From Pseudomonas palleroniana (GTDB lineage: Bacteria; Pseudomonadota; Gammaproteobacteria; Pseudomonadales; Pseudomonadaceae): a stretch of 64,000 nucleotides of DNA. Numbering within the stretch: position 1 is the first letter of the stretch; each line of letters opens with the position of its first letter. Where the stretch lies: NCBI RefSeq assembly GCF_003031675.1, contig NZ_PYWX01000063.1, positions 37,540-101,539 on the forward strand, read 5' to 3'. The translations under genes were made by a program, and so were the position numbers. The notes under the pieces were generated by a model. That model did no database searches. It worked only from the letters and a program-made list of their open reading frames with translations, and was not told where the DNA came from. Below are positions 1 through 8,637 of this stretch, one piece after another.

Positions 1-137
1 CGGCGGTGGCCGACGGTGCGCAGTCGGTGATCTTGAACCAGGTGACCTACGGCATCGCGGTCCGCATGGCGGTACTGTCCATGGCCATGAGCGGGCAAAC
101 CGCGCAACGTCAATTCGAGCAGGAGAACGCCCAGTGA
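1..137 (+). CDS. pyrB: Aspartate carbamoyltransferase catalytic chain, C-terminal end (partial)
   Basis: This is the last 44 codons of a gene that starts before the window, read from base 3 to a TGA at 135-137. The peptide runs AVADGAQSVILNQVTYGIAV and continues with RMAVLSMAMS, which matches the C-terminal helix of bacterial aspartate carbamoyltransferase, the enzyme that condenses carbamoyl phosphate with aspartate in pyrimidine synthesis. The stop overlaps the GTG start of the next gene by three bases. That is the usual pyrB-pyrC' arrangement in Pseudomonas, where both products assemble into one dodecamer. The identification rests on this short tail plus the neighbour. Confidence 0.9.
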   Translation, partial: AVADGAQSVILNQVTYGIAVRMAVLSMAMSGQTAQRQFEQENAQ

Positions 138-1405
138 AGCTCAGCATTCTCGGCGCCCGTGTCATCGATCCGGCCAGTGGCCTGGATCAAGTTGTCGATC
201 TTCACCTGGAAGCCGGCAAGATCATCGCCATCGGTGCCGCGCCCAGCGGTTTCAGCGCCCACGAGACCATCGACGCCAAGGGCCTTGTGGCCGCTCCGGG
301 CCTTGTGGACCTGAACGTCGCCCTGCGTGAACCGGGCTACAGCCGCAAAGGCAACATCACCAGTGAAACCCGCGCCGCCGCCGCCGGTGGCGTGACCAGC
401 CTGTGCTGCCCGCCGAATACCAAGCCGGTGCTGGATACCTCGGCCGTGACCGAGTTGATCCTCGACCGCGCCCGCGAAGCCGGCAATTGCAAAGTGTTCC
501 CTGTCGGCGCCTTGAGCAAGGGTCTGGACGGTGAGCAACTCGCCGAGCTGATCGCCCTGCGCGACGCCGGTTGCGTGGCCTTCGGCAATGGCCTGGAAAG
601 CTTTCGCAGCACCCGCACGTTGTTACGCGCCCTGGAATACGCGGCCACATTCGACCTGACGGTGGTCTTCCACTCCCAGGACCACGACCTGGCCGAAGGC
701 GGCCTGGCCCATGAAGGCGCCGTCGCCAGCTTCCTCGGTTTGCCGGGCATCCCGGAGACCGCCGAAACCGTCGCCCTGGCCCGTGACCTGCTGCTGGTGG
801 AACAAAGCGGCGTACGCGCGCATTTCAGCCAACTGACCAGCGCCCGGGGCGTCGCCCTGATCGCGCAGGCCCAGGCCCGTGGCTTGCCGGTGACGGCGGA
901 TGTGGCGCTGTATCAACTGATCTTGACGGATGAGGCTTTGATCGACTTCTCCAGCCTGTATCACGTACAGCCGCCACTGCGCACCCGTGCCGACCGTGAA
1001 GGTTTGCGTGCGGCGGTGAAGTCCGGCGTGGTGTCGGCGATCTCCAGCCATCACCAACCCCATGAGCGCGATGCCAAACTGGCACCCTTCGGCGCGACAG
1101 AGCCGGGCATCAGCAGCGTCGAGCTGTTGCTGCCACTGGCCATGACGTTAGTCGATGAAGGTTTGCTCGATTTGCCGACATTGCTGGCACGCCTGAGCAC
1201 AGGCCCGGCCCAGGCGCTGCGCTTGCCGGTGGGCAAGTTGGCGGTGGGGGCTGCGGCGGATCTGGTGCTGTTTGACACGGGCAGTTCCACGGTGGCCGGG
1301 GAACACTGGCTGTCCAAGGGCGAAAACTGCCCGTTCATCGGCCATAGCCTGCCGGCGACGGTGCGTTACACCTTGATGGATGGGCGGATCACCTACCCGA
1401 TTTAA
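134..1405 (+). CDS. pyrC': Non-catalytic dihydroorotase-like subunit PyrC' of aspartate carbamoyltransferase
   Basis: The 423-residue protein has the amidohydrolase fold of dihydroorotase. The zinc-binding H-x-H that normally follows the first strand (GLVDxHxHLREPG) is replaced by N61-V62-A63 in GLVDLNVALREPG. Such inactive homologues (PyrC' or PyrX) are known in Pseudomonas to be needed as scaffold for the PyrB dodecamer rather than for catalysis. The GTG start at 134 overlaps the pyrB stop, so translation is probably coupled. The length is that of the family, and no frameshift is seen. The true dihydroorotase must be encoded elsewhere. Confidence 0.92.
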   Translation: MKLSILGARVIDPASGLDQVVDLHLEAGKIIAIGAAPSGFSAHETIDAKGLVAAPGLVDLNVALREPGYSRKGNITSETRAAAAGGVTSLCCPPNTKPVLDTSAVTELILDRAREAGNCKVFPVGALSKGLDGEQLAELIALRDAGCVAFGNGLESFRSTRTLLRALEYAATFDLTVVFHSQDHDLAEGGLAHEGAVASFLGLPGIPETAETVALARDLLLVEQSGVRAHFSQLTSARGVALIAQAQARGLPVTADVALYQLILTDEALIDFSSLYHVQPPLRTRADREGLRAAVKSGVVSAISSHHQPHERDAKLAPFGATEPGISSVELLLPLAMTLVDEGLLDLPTLLARLSTGPAQALRLPVGKLAVGAAADLVLFDTGSSTVAGEHWLSKGENCPFIGHSLPATVRYTLMDGRITYPI

Positions 1406-1421
1406 TCGTTCACACCTCAAG

Positions 1422-1505
1422 TGTGGGAGGGGGCTTGCTCCCGATTGCAGTGGGTCAGCTACAGAAAAACTGGCTGATCCACCGCTATCGGGAGCAAGCC
1501 CCACA
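1422..1505. repeat. Inverted pair of REP elements (GTGGGAGGGGGCTTGCTCCC type)
   Basis: The left arm TGTGGGAGGGGGCTTGCTCC is matched by a right arm CTATCGGGAGCAAGCCCCAC with about 45 unrelated bases between. Each arm has a small internal palindrome (GGGAG...CTCCC). It lies between the convergent ends of pyrC' and the TM2 gene, where it could also act as a bidirectional terminator (inference). Confidence 0.85.
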
Positions 1506-1533
1506 CATTTAATCCCACTATGGCTCGGAAGAT

Positions 1534-1962
1534 TCAACGGCCGCTAATGCGCTCGGCATTGCGGATGGAAATCTGGGTATTCAACGTCCAGAAGTCATAC
1601 AACACCCCCACCAGGAACAAACCGCCGGTCAGCAGGTAGATCAGGCCGGTGATCCATTTGCCCTGGTACATGCGGTGCAAACCAAACACCCCCAGGAACG
1701 CCAGCAGTACCCAGGCCACGTTGTATTCGATGGGCCCAGCGGTAAAACGCAGGTCGGCTTCACGGTCCATGGCCGGGATCAGGAACAAGTCGATCAGCCA
1801 GCCGATACCCAGCAGGCCGAAGGTGAAAAACCAGATCGTACCAGTGACCGGTTTGCCGTAATAGAAGCGATGGGCACCGGTAAAACCGAAAATCCAGAGC
1901 AGGTAACCAATCACCTTGCTGTGGGTGTCTTGCTGCGAAACATCCTGTCGATAGGTGTTCAT
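1534..1962 (-). CDS. Tandem TM2-domain inner-membrane protein
   Basis: The 142-residue protein holds two copies of the TM2 hairpin. The first, at about residues 17-65, contains GFTGAHRFYYGKPVTGTIWF and a DLF turn. The second, at about 84-133, contains GVFGLHRMYQGKWITGLIYL and a YDFWTLN end. TM2 domains are pairs of membrane helices joined by a short polar turn, and their bacterial function is mostly unknown. The start is supported by an AGAGGT ribosome-binding site seven bases upstream. It is a single gene, convergent with pyrC'. I see no sign of an enzymatic motif. Confidence 0.8.
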   Translation of the reverse strand: MNTYRQDVSQQDTHSKVIGYLLWIFGFTGAHRFYYGKPVTGTIWFFTFGLLGIGWLIDLFLIPAMDREADLRFTAGPIEYNVAWVLLAFLGVFGLHRMYQGKWITGLIYLLTGGLFLVGVLYDFWTLNTQISIRNAERISGR

Positions 1963-2211
1963 GAAGTACCTCTTTTGCCTCGATAGATAAATTTTTTCAC
2001 TTTCTTTGTGACTTTTTTACGGGCGCCCGACGTACGGCAAATGGTATCTTCCCTCCCCTCAAAGCCTTGTACCGCCTGACTTGTGTAGGACAATTGCGAT
2101 AAAACGTCGCGTTTTCCTGTATTTGACCCCAAGGTTCAGTCGACAAACGGCCTGAGAACGGCACAAAAAGCTGTTATAAAGTTGCGCGCAAACCCATAAG
2201 AGCCACGCCTA

Positions 2212-2847
2212 ATGCGACCATTTTTCAAGACATGGCTAACCATTTGCCTATTAATGCCACTGGCCGCCCACGCCACCAATCGTGAGCAACGACTTCCGAA
2301 CGTTAATGGTTTCACCCCTAAAGTCCACAGCACACCCAGCACTGCCAAGTCGGTAAAGCTGACCGTCAACCGCCCGACTCAAGTGAGCAAGGCCCACGGT
2401 AAAACGCTTCATACCCAACTGGCCGCGAACGGCAAGCAAAGCAGCACCGTGCTCAGCCGCGCCGTCAACGTGCTGGGTACTCCTTATCGTTGGGGCGGAA
2501 GCAGCCCAAGTAAAGGGTTCGACTGCAGTGGTTTGGTGAAATATGCATTTAATGACGTCAAAGCGGTGGATTTACCGCGCACCTCCAACGCCATGGCTGC
2601 CGGCCACGGGTTGAAGGTAGATCGCAAGGACCTGAAACCGGGCGACCTGTTGTTCTTCAAACTCAAGAGCCGCCAGGTCAATCACGTCGCCATCTACCTG
2701 GGCAACGACCGTTTCATCCACGCACCGCGTCGTGGCAAGTCGGTCAGCATCGACACGCTGAAAAAACCGTTCTGGGACAAGAACTACGTGATCGCCAAGC
2801 GGGTCCTGCCTAAAGAGCAGAACAACCTGCGCGTGGTACAACGCTGA
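2212..2847 (+). CDS. Secreted NlpC/P60-family (C40) cell-wall peptidase
   Basis: The first 21 residues form a signal peptide (MRPFFKTWLTICLLMPLAAH-A). A basic linker follows, then an NlpC/P60 domain from about residue 78 to 200. The catalytic cysteine is C105 in FDCSGLV, with H158 in NHVAIYLG and H170 in RFIHAPR completing the usual Cys-His-His set. Such enzymes cut peptide stems of peptidoglycan in the periplasm, typically the gamma-D-Glu-DAP bond. An AAGAG ribosome-binding site precedes the ATG. It is a single gene between two REP pairs, and no SH3b or LysM domain is visible. Confidence 0.88.
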   Translation: MRPFFKTWLTICLLMPLAAHATNREQRLPNVNGFTPKVHSTPSTAKSVKLTVNRPTQVSKAHGKTLHTQLAANGKQSSTVLSRAVNVLGTPYRWGGSSPSKGFDCSGLVKYAFNDVKAVDLPRTSNAMAAGHGLKVDRKDLKPGDLLFFKLKSRQVNHVAIYLGNDRFIHAPRRGKSVSIDTLKKPFWDKNYVIAKRVLPKEQNNLRVVQR

Positions 2848-2869
2848 TCTCAAGCTGAAATGCAGTAAA

Positions 2870-2956
2870 TGTGGGAGGGGGCTTGCTCCCGAAAGCGGTA
2901 GATCTGTCAAACATGTGTTGACTGACTCTGCTATCGGGAGCAAGCCCCCTCTCACA
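2870..2956. repeat. Inverted REP pair
   Basis: TGTGGGAGGGGGCTTGCTCC and, 45 bases on, ATCGGGAGCAAGCCCCCT face each other between the convergent ends of the NlpC/P60 gene and pilT. Same family as the repeat at 1422. The right arm is slightly degenerate (CTCTCACA for CTCCCACA). Confidence 0.85.
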
Positions 2957-2982
2957 TTTTGGCTTTCACTGGCCCCCAGAAG

Positions 2983-4014
2983 CTATATGTCTGCGGGAAC
3001 CCTCGCCAGCTCACGCGCAGCCTCCCGGCTGACCAGCCCCTCGCTCACCAGCGCCTTCAAGCTCATATCCAACGTCTTCATCCCCAATGCCCCACCGGTC
3101 TGGATCGCTGAAACCATCTGCGCACCCTTGTCCTCGCGGATCAGGTTACGAATGGCCGGCGTGCCCAGCATGATCTCGTGAGCCGCTACCCGCCCGCCGC
3201 CGATCTTCTTGACCAGCGCCTGGGACACCACGGCCTGCAAAGACTCCGACAGCATCGAACGCACCATGGCCTTTTCCCCCGCCGGGAATACATCCACCAG
3301 CCTGTCCACGGTTTTCGCCGCGGACGCGGTGTGCAGGGTGCCCAGGACCAGGTGCCCGGTCTCGGCCGCCGTCAGCGCGAGGCGGATGGTTTCCAGGTCG
3401 CGCAGCTCTCCCACCAGAATCACATCCGGGTCTTCGCGCAACGCCGAACGCAGGGCCGCCGAGAAGCTGTGGGTATCACGGTGCACCTGCCGCTGGTTGA
3501 TCAACGCCGATTTGGGTTTGTGGATAAATTCGATGGGGTCTTCGAGGGTGAGGATGTGCTGGCGCCGATGCTGGTTGAGGTGGTCAATCATCGCCGCCAG
3601 TGTCGTGGACTTGCCCGACCCGGTCGGCCCGGTCACCAGTACCAGCCCGCGAGGCAATTGGGCAATACGCTGGAACACCTCCCCGAGGCCCAGGCTTTCC
3701 AGGCTTCGCACCTGAGCAATGGTACGAAACACCGCCCCCATGCCGCGATCGTGTCGGAACACATTGGCCCGAAAGCGCGCCACGCCAGGCAATTCAAAGG
3801 CAAAATCCGTTTCAAGAGATGTTTCGAAATCCTTTTGTTGGTGTTGATTGAGCAAAGGGCTCAATAAATCCGCAACTTGCGGTGGCGAAAGTACCGAACC
3901 CTCCAGGGGCCAGACTTCACCATCGATGCGCAGCATCGGCGCCAGACCGGCGGACAAATGCAGGTCTGAGGCGCCACGGCGCACGCTGGCCGTGAGCAAT
4001 TGCGTGATATCCAT
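2983..4014 (-). CDS. pilT: Type IV pilus retraction ATPase PilT
   Basis: The 343-residue protein begins MDITQLLTASVRRGASDLHL and matches PilT over its whole length. It has the ASDLHLSAG start of the N-terminal PAS-like domain, Walker A GPTGSGKSTT, the Asp box LTLEDPIE, Walker B DVILVGELRD, the His box GHLVLGTLHT and the PilT AIRNLIRE motif. It powers depolymerisation of type IV pili at the inner membrane. The open frame extends upstream to 4194, but the ATG at 4014 is the family start. The longer version would run into the divergent yggS gene. pilU, which follows pilT in P. aeruginosa, is not here. Confidence 0.92.
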   Translation of the reverse strand: MDITQLLTASVRRGASDLHLSAGLAPMLRIDGEVWPLEGSVLSPPQVADLLSPLLNQHQQKDFETSLETDFAFELPGVARFRANVFRHDRGMGAVFRTIAQVRSLESLGLGEVFQRIAQLPRGLVLVTGPTGSGKSTTLAAMIDHLNQHRRQHILTLEDPIEFIHKPKSALINQRQVHRDTHSFSAALRSALREDPDVILVGELRDLETIRLALTAAETGHLVLGTLHTASAAKTVDRLVDVFPAGEKAMVRSMLSESLQAVVSQALVKKIGGGRVAAHEIMLGTPAIRNLIREDKGAQMVSAIQTGGALGMKTLDMSLKALVSEGLVSREAARELARVPADI

Positions 4015-4071
4015 AGGGCTTTCCATTTCCAGTAGAATGCCGCGGACTCCATATCCACGGGTGCATCTTGA

Positions 4072-4758
4072 ATGTCGACGATAGCAGACAACATTGGCTT
4101 GGTTAGCGAGCGGATCCGTGCCGCGGCCCATGCCGTGCAACGTGATGAACACAGCGTCCATCTGCTGGCCGTGAGCAAGACCAAACCCGCGCAAGCCGTG
4201 CGCGAAGCCTTTGCCGCCGGAATGCGCGACTTTGGCGAAAACTACCTGCAGGAAGCCTTGGGCAAACAGGCCGAATTAACCGACCTGCCCTTGAGTTGGC
4301 ACTTCATCGGCCCCATTCAATCGAACAAGACTCGCTCGATCGCCGAGAACTTCGCCTGGGTGCATTCCGTGGACCGCTTGAAAATCGCACAACGCCTGTC
4401 CGAACAACGCCCGGCCGACCTGCCGCCACTGAACATTTGCATCCAGGTCAACGTCAGTGGCGAAGCCAGCAAGTCCGGCTGCACACCCGCCGACCTGCCG
4501 GCCCTGGCCAATGCCATCAGCGCCCTGCCGCGCCTGAAGCTGCGCGGGTTGATGGCGATCCCCGAGCCGACTGAAGACCGCGCGGCGCAAGATGCGGCGT
4601 TCGCAACGGTCAGAGACCTGCAAGCGAGCTTGAACCTGCCGCTCGACACACTTTCGATGGGCATGAGCCATGACCTTGAGTCGGCGATCGCCCAAGGCGC
4701 CACCTGGGTGCGGATCGGTACCGCCCTGTTTGGCGCCCGCGACTACGGCCAGCCGTGA
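4072..4758 (+). CDS. yggS: YggS-family pyridoxal-phosphate homeostasis protein
   Basis: The 228-residue protein is of the PLPBP/COG0325 family: a single TIM-barrel domain that binds PLP but has no known reaction and buffers free PLP in the cytoplasm. The lysine motif LAVSKTKPAQAVREAF near residue 33 and the FGENYLQEAL segment are clear, as is the C-terminal SMGMSHDLESAI phosphate-binding motif. It starts the yggS-proC-yggT run, a very conserved order. No good ribosome-binding site precedes the ATG. A TAGAAT at 4033-4038 could be the -10 box of its promoter, with a weak -35. Confidence 0.93.
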   Translation: MSTIADNIGLVSERIRAAAHAVQRDEHSVHLLAVSKTKPAQAVREAFAAGMRDFGENYLQEALGKQAELTDLPLSWHFIGPIQSNKTRSIAENFAWVHSVDRLKIAQRLSEQRPADLPPLNICIQVNVSGEASKSGCTPADLPALANAISALPRLKLRGLMAIPEPTEDRAAQDAAFATVRDLQASLNLPLDTLSMGMSHDLESAIAQGATWVRIGTALFGARDYGQP

Positions 4759-4791
4759 AATGGCTGACTTCTCTCTGAATAAGGACCTGTC

Positions 4792-5610
4792 ATGAGCAAC
4801 ACGCGTATTGCCTTTATCGGCGCCGGCAACATGGCGGCCAGCCTGATCGGCGGCCTGCGGGCCAAGGGCCTGCAAGCCCAGCAGATCCGTGCCAGCGACC
4901 CCGGTGCCGAAACCCGTGCCCGCGTCAGCGCCGAGCACGGTATCGAAACGTTCGCCGACAACGCCGAAGCCATCCAGGGCGTCGACGTGATTGTGCTAGC
5001 GGTCAAGCCGCAAGCCATGAAGGCCGTGTGCGAAAGCCTGCGCCCGAGCCTGCAACCGCAGCAACTGGTGGTGTCGATAGCTGCCGGCATCACGTGCGCC
5101 AGCATGAGCCAATGGCTCGGCGCCCAGCCGATTGTGCGCTGCATGCCCAACACCCCGGCGCTGCTGCGCCAGGGCGTGAGCGGCCTGTATGCAACTTCCA
5201 GCGTCAGCGCCGAACAACGCGACCAGGCCCAGGAGCTGCTGTCCGCCGTGGGTAGCGCCCTGTGGCTGGAACAGGAGCAGCAGTTGGATGCCGTCACCGC
5301 CGTCTCCGGCAGCGGCCCGGCGTACTTCTTCCTGCTGATCGAGGCCATGACCGCCGCCGGCGTCAAGCTGGGCCTGTCCCACGAAGTAGCTGAACAACTG
5401 GCCGAGCAAACCGCGCTGGGGGCCGCGCACATGGCCGTCGGCAGCGAGGTGGATGCCGCCGAGCTGCGCCGTCGCGTAACCTCCCCAGGCGGAACCACGC
5501 AGGCCGCCATCGAATCCTTCCAGGCCGGGGGCTTTGAAGCCCTGGTGGAAAAAGCACTGGGTGCCGCGGCGCATCGTTCGGCTGAAATGGCCGAACAGCT
5601 GGGCAAATAG
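4792..5610 (+). CDS. proC: Pyrroline-5-carboxylate reductase
   Basis: The 272-residue protein starts with the Rossmann motif RIAFIGAGNMAASLIGGL that binds NAD(P)H. It ends with the conserved proC signature SGPAYFFLLIEAMTAAG followed by RRRVTSPGGTTQAAI. It makes proline from 1-pyrroline-5-carboxylate in the last step of proline synthesis. It lies 33 bases after yggS and 25 before yggT on the same strand, so probably in one transcript. Length and motifs are normal. Confidence 0.96.
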   Translation: MSNTRIAFIGAGNMAASLIGGLRAKGLQAQQIRASDPGAETRARVSAEHGIETFADNAEAIQGVDVIVLAVKPQAMKAVCESLRPSLQPQQLVVSIAAGITCASMSQWLGAQPIVRCMPNTPALLRQGVSGLYATSSVSAEQRDQAQELLSAVGSALWLEQEQQLDAVTAVSGSGPAYFFLLIEAMTAAGVKLGLSHEVAEQLAEQTALGAAHMAVGSEVDAAELRRRVTSPGGTTQAAIESFQAGGFEALVEKALGAAAHRSAEMAEQLGK

Positions 5611-5635
5611 TCGTCCCCTTCATTAGGAAACCAAC

Positions 5636-6223
5636 ATGCTCGGAATCAATGACGCTGCCATTTTCATCATCCAGACCCTGGGCAGCCTGTACCTGCTGAT
5701 CGTGCTGATGCGTTTTATCCTGCAACTGGTGCGGGCGAACTTCTACAACCCGCTGTGCCAGTTCGTGGTGAAGGCCACCCAACCGCTGCTCAAGCCACTG
5801 CGCCGGGTGATCCCGAGCATGTTCGGCCTGGACATGTCTTCGTTGGTGCTGGCGCTGCTGCTGCAGATCCTGCTGTTCGCCGTGATCCTGCTGCTCAACG
5901 GCTACCAGGCCAACACGGTGTTGTTGTTGCCGTGGGGCCTGATCGGCATTTTCTCGCTGTTTTTGAAGATCCTCTTCTGGTCGATGATCATCAGCGTGAT
6001 CCTGTCGTGGGTCGCACCTGGCAGCCGCAGCCCGGGCGCCGAATTGGTCTACCAGATCACCGAGCCGGTGCTGGCGCCGTTCCGCCGCCTGATCCCTAAC
6101 CTGGGCGGCCTGGATATCTCGCCGATCTTCGCGTTTATCGCGATCCAGCTCCTGCAAAGCTGGGTAATTCCGCGCCTGGCTTACTACGCGTTCATGCCCA
6201 AGGAACTGTTCGGCCTGATCTGA
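5636..6223 (+). CDS. yggT: YggT-family integral membrane protein
   Basis: The 195-residue protein has two YGGT repeats, each a hydrophobic helix followed by a FYNPLCQFVVKATQPLLKPL-type segment (residues about 30-60) or its counterpart LVYQITEPVLAPFRRLIP (about 135-155). About four membrane segments are visible. Its role is unclear; family members have been linked to osmotic and pH stress and to FtsZ-related functions. Its place behind proC is conserved among gammaproteobacteria. Confidence 0.88.
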   Translation: MLGINDAAIFIIQTLGSLYLLIVLMRFILQLVRANFYNPLCQFVVKATQPLLKPLRRVIPSMFGLDMSSLVLALLLQILLFAVILLLNGYQANTVLLLPWGLIGIFSLFLKILFWSMIISVILSWVAPGSRSPGAELVYQITEPVLAPFRRLIPNLGGLDISPIFAFIAIQLLQSWVIPRLAYYAFMPKELFGLI

Positions 6224-6230
6224 CACGCAA

Positions 6231-6338
6231 CGATCGTTCCCACGCTCCGCGTGGGAACGCAGCACTGGACGCTCCGCGTCCCGAAGCGTGACGCAGAGCA
6301 TCACAAAAGGCATTCCCACGCAGAGCGTGGGAACGATC
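6231..6338. repeat. REP family with GTTCCCACGCTCCGCGTGGGAACG core
   Basis: CGATCGTTCCCACGCTCCGC and the inverted AGCGTGGGAACGATCC bracket about 75 bases that contain a further ACGCTCCGCGT-like unit. Each arm folds on itself (TTCCCACGC/GCGTGGGAA). A single unit of this type recurs at 45391. It fills the gap between yggT and metX. Confidence 0.8.
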
Positions 6339-6413
6339 CGCCGGGAAGGGTTTGCTTGCCGCTGGGTGCAGCGCTCTTTAGACTTACGCCTCATTTAAAC
6401 GAGAGCAGGGTCG

Positions 6414-7553
6414 ATGCCAGCTGCCTTTCCCCCCGATTCCGTTGGACTGGTCGTACCCCAAGTGGCGCACTTCAGCGAGCCGCTGGCCCTGGCCTGTGGC
6501 CGCTCGCTGCCCGCCTACGACCTGATCTACGAAACCTACGGCCAACTGAACGCCACGGCGAGCAATGCCGTGCTGATCTGTCACGCCCTGTCCGGCCATC
6601 ACCACGCGGCGGGCTTCCACGCTGCCGATGATCGCAAGCCCGGCTGGTGGGACAGTTGCATCGGCCCCGGCAAGCCCATCGACACCAACAAGTTTTACGT
6701 GGTCAGCCTGAACAACCTCGGCGGCTGCAACGGTTCTACCGGCCCGAGCAGTATCAACCCGGAAACCGGAAAACCCTTCGGGGCGGACTTCCCGGTATTG
6801 ACCGTGGAAGACTGGGTACACAGCCAGGCTCGCCTTGCCGACCTGCTGGGCATCGGCCAATGGGCTGCGGTGATCGGCGGCAGCCTGGGCGGAATGCAGG
6901 CCCTGCAATGGACCATCACCTACCCGGATCGCGTGCGCCATTGCCTGGCCATTGCCTCGGCGCCAAAACTCTCGGCACAGAACATCGCCTTCAACGAAGT
7001 CGCGCGCCAGGCCATCCTCACCGACCCCGAGTTCCACGGCGGTTCATTCCAGGAAGCCGGTGTGATCCCCAAGCGCGGCCTGATGCTGGCGCGGATGGTG
7101 GGGCATATCACCTACCTGTCCGATGACTCCATGGGCGAGAAATTCGGTCGCGGCCTCAAGAGCGAGAAGCTCAACTACGACTTCCACAGCGTCGAGTTCC
7201 AGGTGGAAAGCTACCTGCGTTATCAGGGCGAGGAGTTCTCGGGGCGTTTCGACGCCAACACCTACTTGCTGATGACCAAGGCCCTGGACTACTTCGACCC
7301 GGCGGCCAACCACGACGACGACCTGGCGAAAACCTTCGAAAATGCCACGGCCAAGTTCTGCGTGATGTCATTCACCACCGACTGGCGCTTCTCGCCGGCC
7401 CGCTCCCGCGAGCTGGTGGACGCGCTGATGGCGGCACGCAAGGACGTCTGCTACCTGGAGATTGACGCTCCGCAAGGCCACGACGCCTTCCTGATCCCGA
7501 TCCCGCGTTACTTGCAGGCGTTCGGCAACTACATGAACCGTATTACTGTATGA
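6414..7553 (+). CDS. metX: Homoserine O-acyltransferase MetX
   Basis: The 379-residue alpha/beta hydrolase activates homoserine for methionine synthesis. The nucleophile is S157 in GGSLGGMQALQW. The Asp and His of the triad are in TTDWRFSPARS and APQGHDAFLIP near the C-terminus. Most databases call this family homoserine acetyltransferase. Pseudomonas members have been reported to use succinyl-CoA, so the acyl donor should be read as open. GAGAGCAGGG precedes the ATG. metW follows after 7 bases, the standard metXW pair. Confidence 0.95.
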   Translation: MPAAFPPDSVGLVVPQVAHFSEPLALACGRSLPAYDLIYETYGQLNATASNAVLICHALSGHHHAAGFHAADDRKPGWWDSCIGPGKPIDTNKFYVVSLNNLGGCNGSTGPSSINPETGKPFGADFPVLTVEDWVHSQARLADLLGIGQWAAVIGGSLGGMQALQWTITYPDRVRHCLAIASAPKLSAQNIAFNEVARQAILTDPEFHGGSFQEAGVIPKRGLMLARMVGHITYLSDDSMGEKFGRGLKSEKLNYDFHSVEFQVESYLRYQGEEFSGRFDANTYLLMTKALDYFDPAANHDDDLAKTFENATAKFCVMSFTTDWRFSPARSRELVDALMAARKDVCYLEIDAPQGHDAFLIPIPRYLQAFGNYMNRITV

Positions 7554-7560
7554 GAACGCC

Positions 7561-8181
7561 ATGAGAGCTGACCTGGAAATCATCCAAGACTGGATACCCG
7601 CCGGCAGCCGCGTGCTCGACCTGGGCTGCGGCGACGGCGAACTGCTGAGCTGGCTGCGTGACAACAAGCAAGTCACCGGCTATGGCCTGGAAAACGACCC
7701 GGACAACATCGCCCAGTGCGTGGCCAAGGGCATCAACGTGATCGAGCAGGACCTGGACAAGGGCCTGGGCAACTTTGCCAGCAACAGCTTCGATATCGTG
7801 GTGATGACCCAAGCCCTGCAGGCGGTGCACTACCCGGACCGCATCCTCGACGAAATGCTGCGCGTCGGCCGCCAGTGCATCATCACTTTCCCCAATTTCG
7901 GCCACTGGCGCTGCCGCTGGTACCTGGCGACCAAGGGCCGCATGCCGGTCTCGGACTTCCTGCCGTACACGTGGTACAACACGCCCAACATCCACTTCTG
8001 CACCTTCGAAGACTTCGAAGCCTTGTGCGGCGAGCGTGAAGCCAAGGTGATCAACCGCCTTGCCGTCGATCAACAGCACCGCCACGGTTGGGCGAGTAAG
8101 CTGTGGCCGAACCTGTTGGGAGAAATCGGGATTTACCGGGTCAGCAGCCCTGGCCTGACCGACCACAAGATTGCCGTCTAA
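7561..8181 (+). CDS. metW: Methionine biosynthesis protein MetW
   Basis: The 206-residue SAM-methyltransferase-like protein has the motif I segment VLDLGCGDGELLSWL at residues 18-32 and a QALQAVHYPDRILDEMLRVG stretch typical of MetW. It is required together with MetX for homoserine acylation in several proteobacteria; its own catalytic activity is not established. It starts 7 bases after metX and is surely co-transcribed with it. Confidence 0.94.
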   Translation: MRADLEIIQDWIPAGSRVLDLGCGDGELLSWLRDNKQVTGYGLENDPDNIAQCVAKGINVIEQDLDKGLGNFASNSFDIVVMTQALQAVHYPDRILDEMLRVGRQCIITFPNFGHWRCRWYLATKGRMPVSDFLPYTWYNTPNIHFCTFEDFEALCGEREAKVINRLAVDQQHRHGWASKLWPNLLGEIGIYRVSSPGLTDHKIAV

Positions 8182-8202
8182 TCATTTTCCAGAGGGACGC
8201 AC

Positions 8203-8637
8203 ATGAGCCGTTTGGCTGTTGTTCTATTGACCGCACTGCTTGGCGTCAACGCCATGGCCGCCGACGTTATCGACCCTAATCGCACGAAGGAATTCGGCGA
8301 TATCACCGTGCGCTACAACACCTTCACCTCCAGCTTCCTGCAGCCGGAAACCGCCCAGGCAGTGGGCGTAGTGCGCAGCAAGAACAAGGGCTTGATCAAC
8401 GTGTCGGTGTTCAAGGGCGTGACGCCCGTGGCGGCGCAAGTGACCGGCACCATCAAGGACTCGCTCGGCAAGAGCGAAGTACTGACCTTCAAGCAGATCA
8501 CCGAAAAAGGCGTGACCAACTACCTCGCGCCCTACTCGGTGCCGCAGCAGGAATTCAAGACCTTCACCATCAATGTTGAAACCGGCGGCAAGGCCCACGG
8601 TTTCAGCTTTGTCCAAGAACTCTTCCCGGCCGAATGA
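8203..8637 (+). CDS. DUF4426 periplasmic protein
   Basis: The 144-residue protein has a signal peptide (MSRLAVVLLTALLGVNAMAA) and a beta-rich domain containing FGDITVRYNTF and SVPQQEFKTFTINVET. This matches the DUF4426 family found after metXW in Pseudomonas; I know of no assigned function. Its stop overlaps the start of rdgB by four bases (ATGA), which argues for one operon metX-metW-DUF4426-rdgB-hemW. Confidence 0.8.
   Translation: MSRLAVVLLTALLGVNAMAADVIDPNRTKEFGDITVRYNTFTSSFLQPETAQAVGVVRSKNKGLINVSVFKGVTPVAAQVTGTIKDSLGKSEVLTFKQITEKGVTNYLAPYSVPQQEFKTFTINVETGGKAHGFSFVQELFPAE

Noticed and set aside
110..538. Open frame of 142 codons on the minus strand inside pyrC'
   Set aside because: It is the antisense shadow of a clear family gene in GC-rich DNA. 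The peptide shows no known motif and there is no ribosome-binding site or room for a promoter.
1422..2956. CRISPR array suggested by recurring short palindromes
   Set aside because: The repeats are inverted pairs scattered between genes, not direct repeats with regular spacers, and no cas genes are present.
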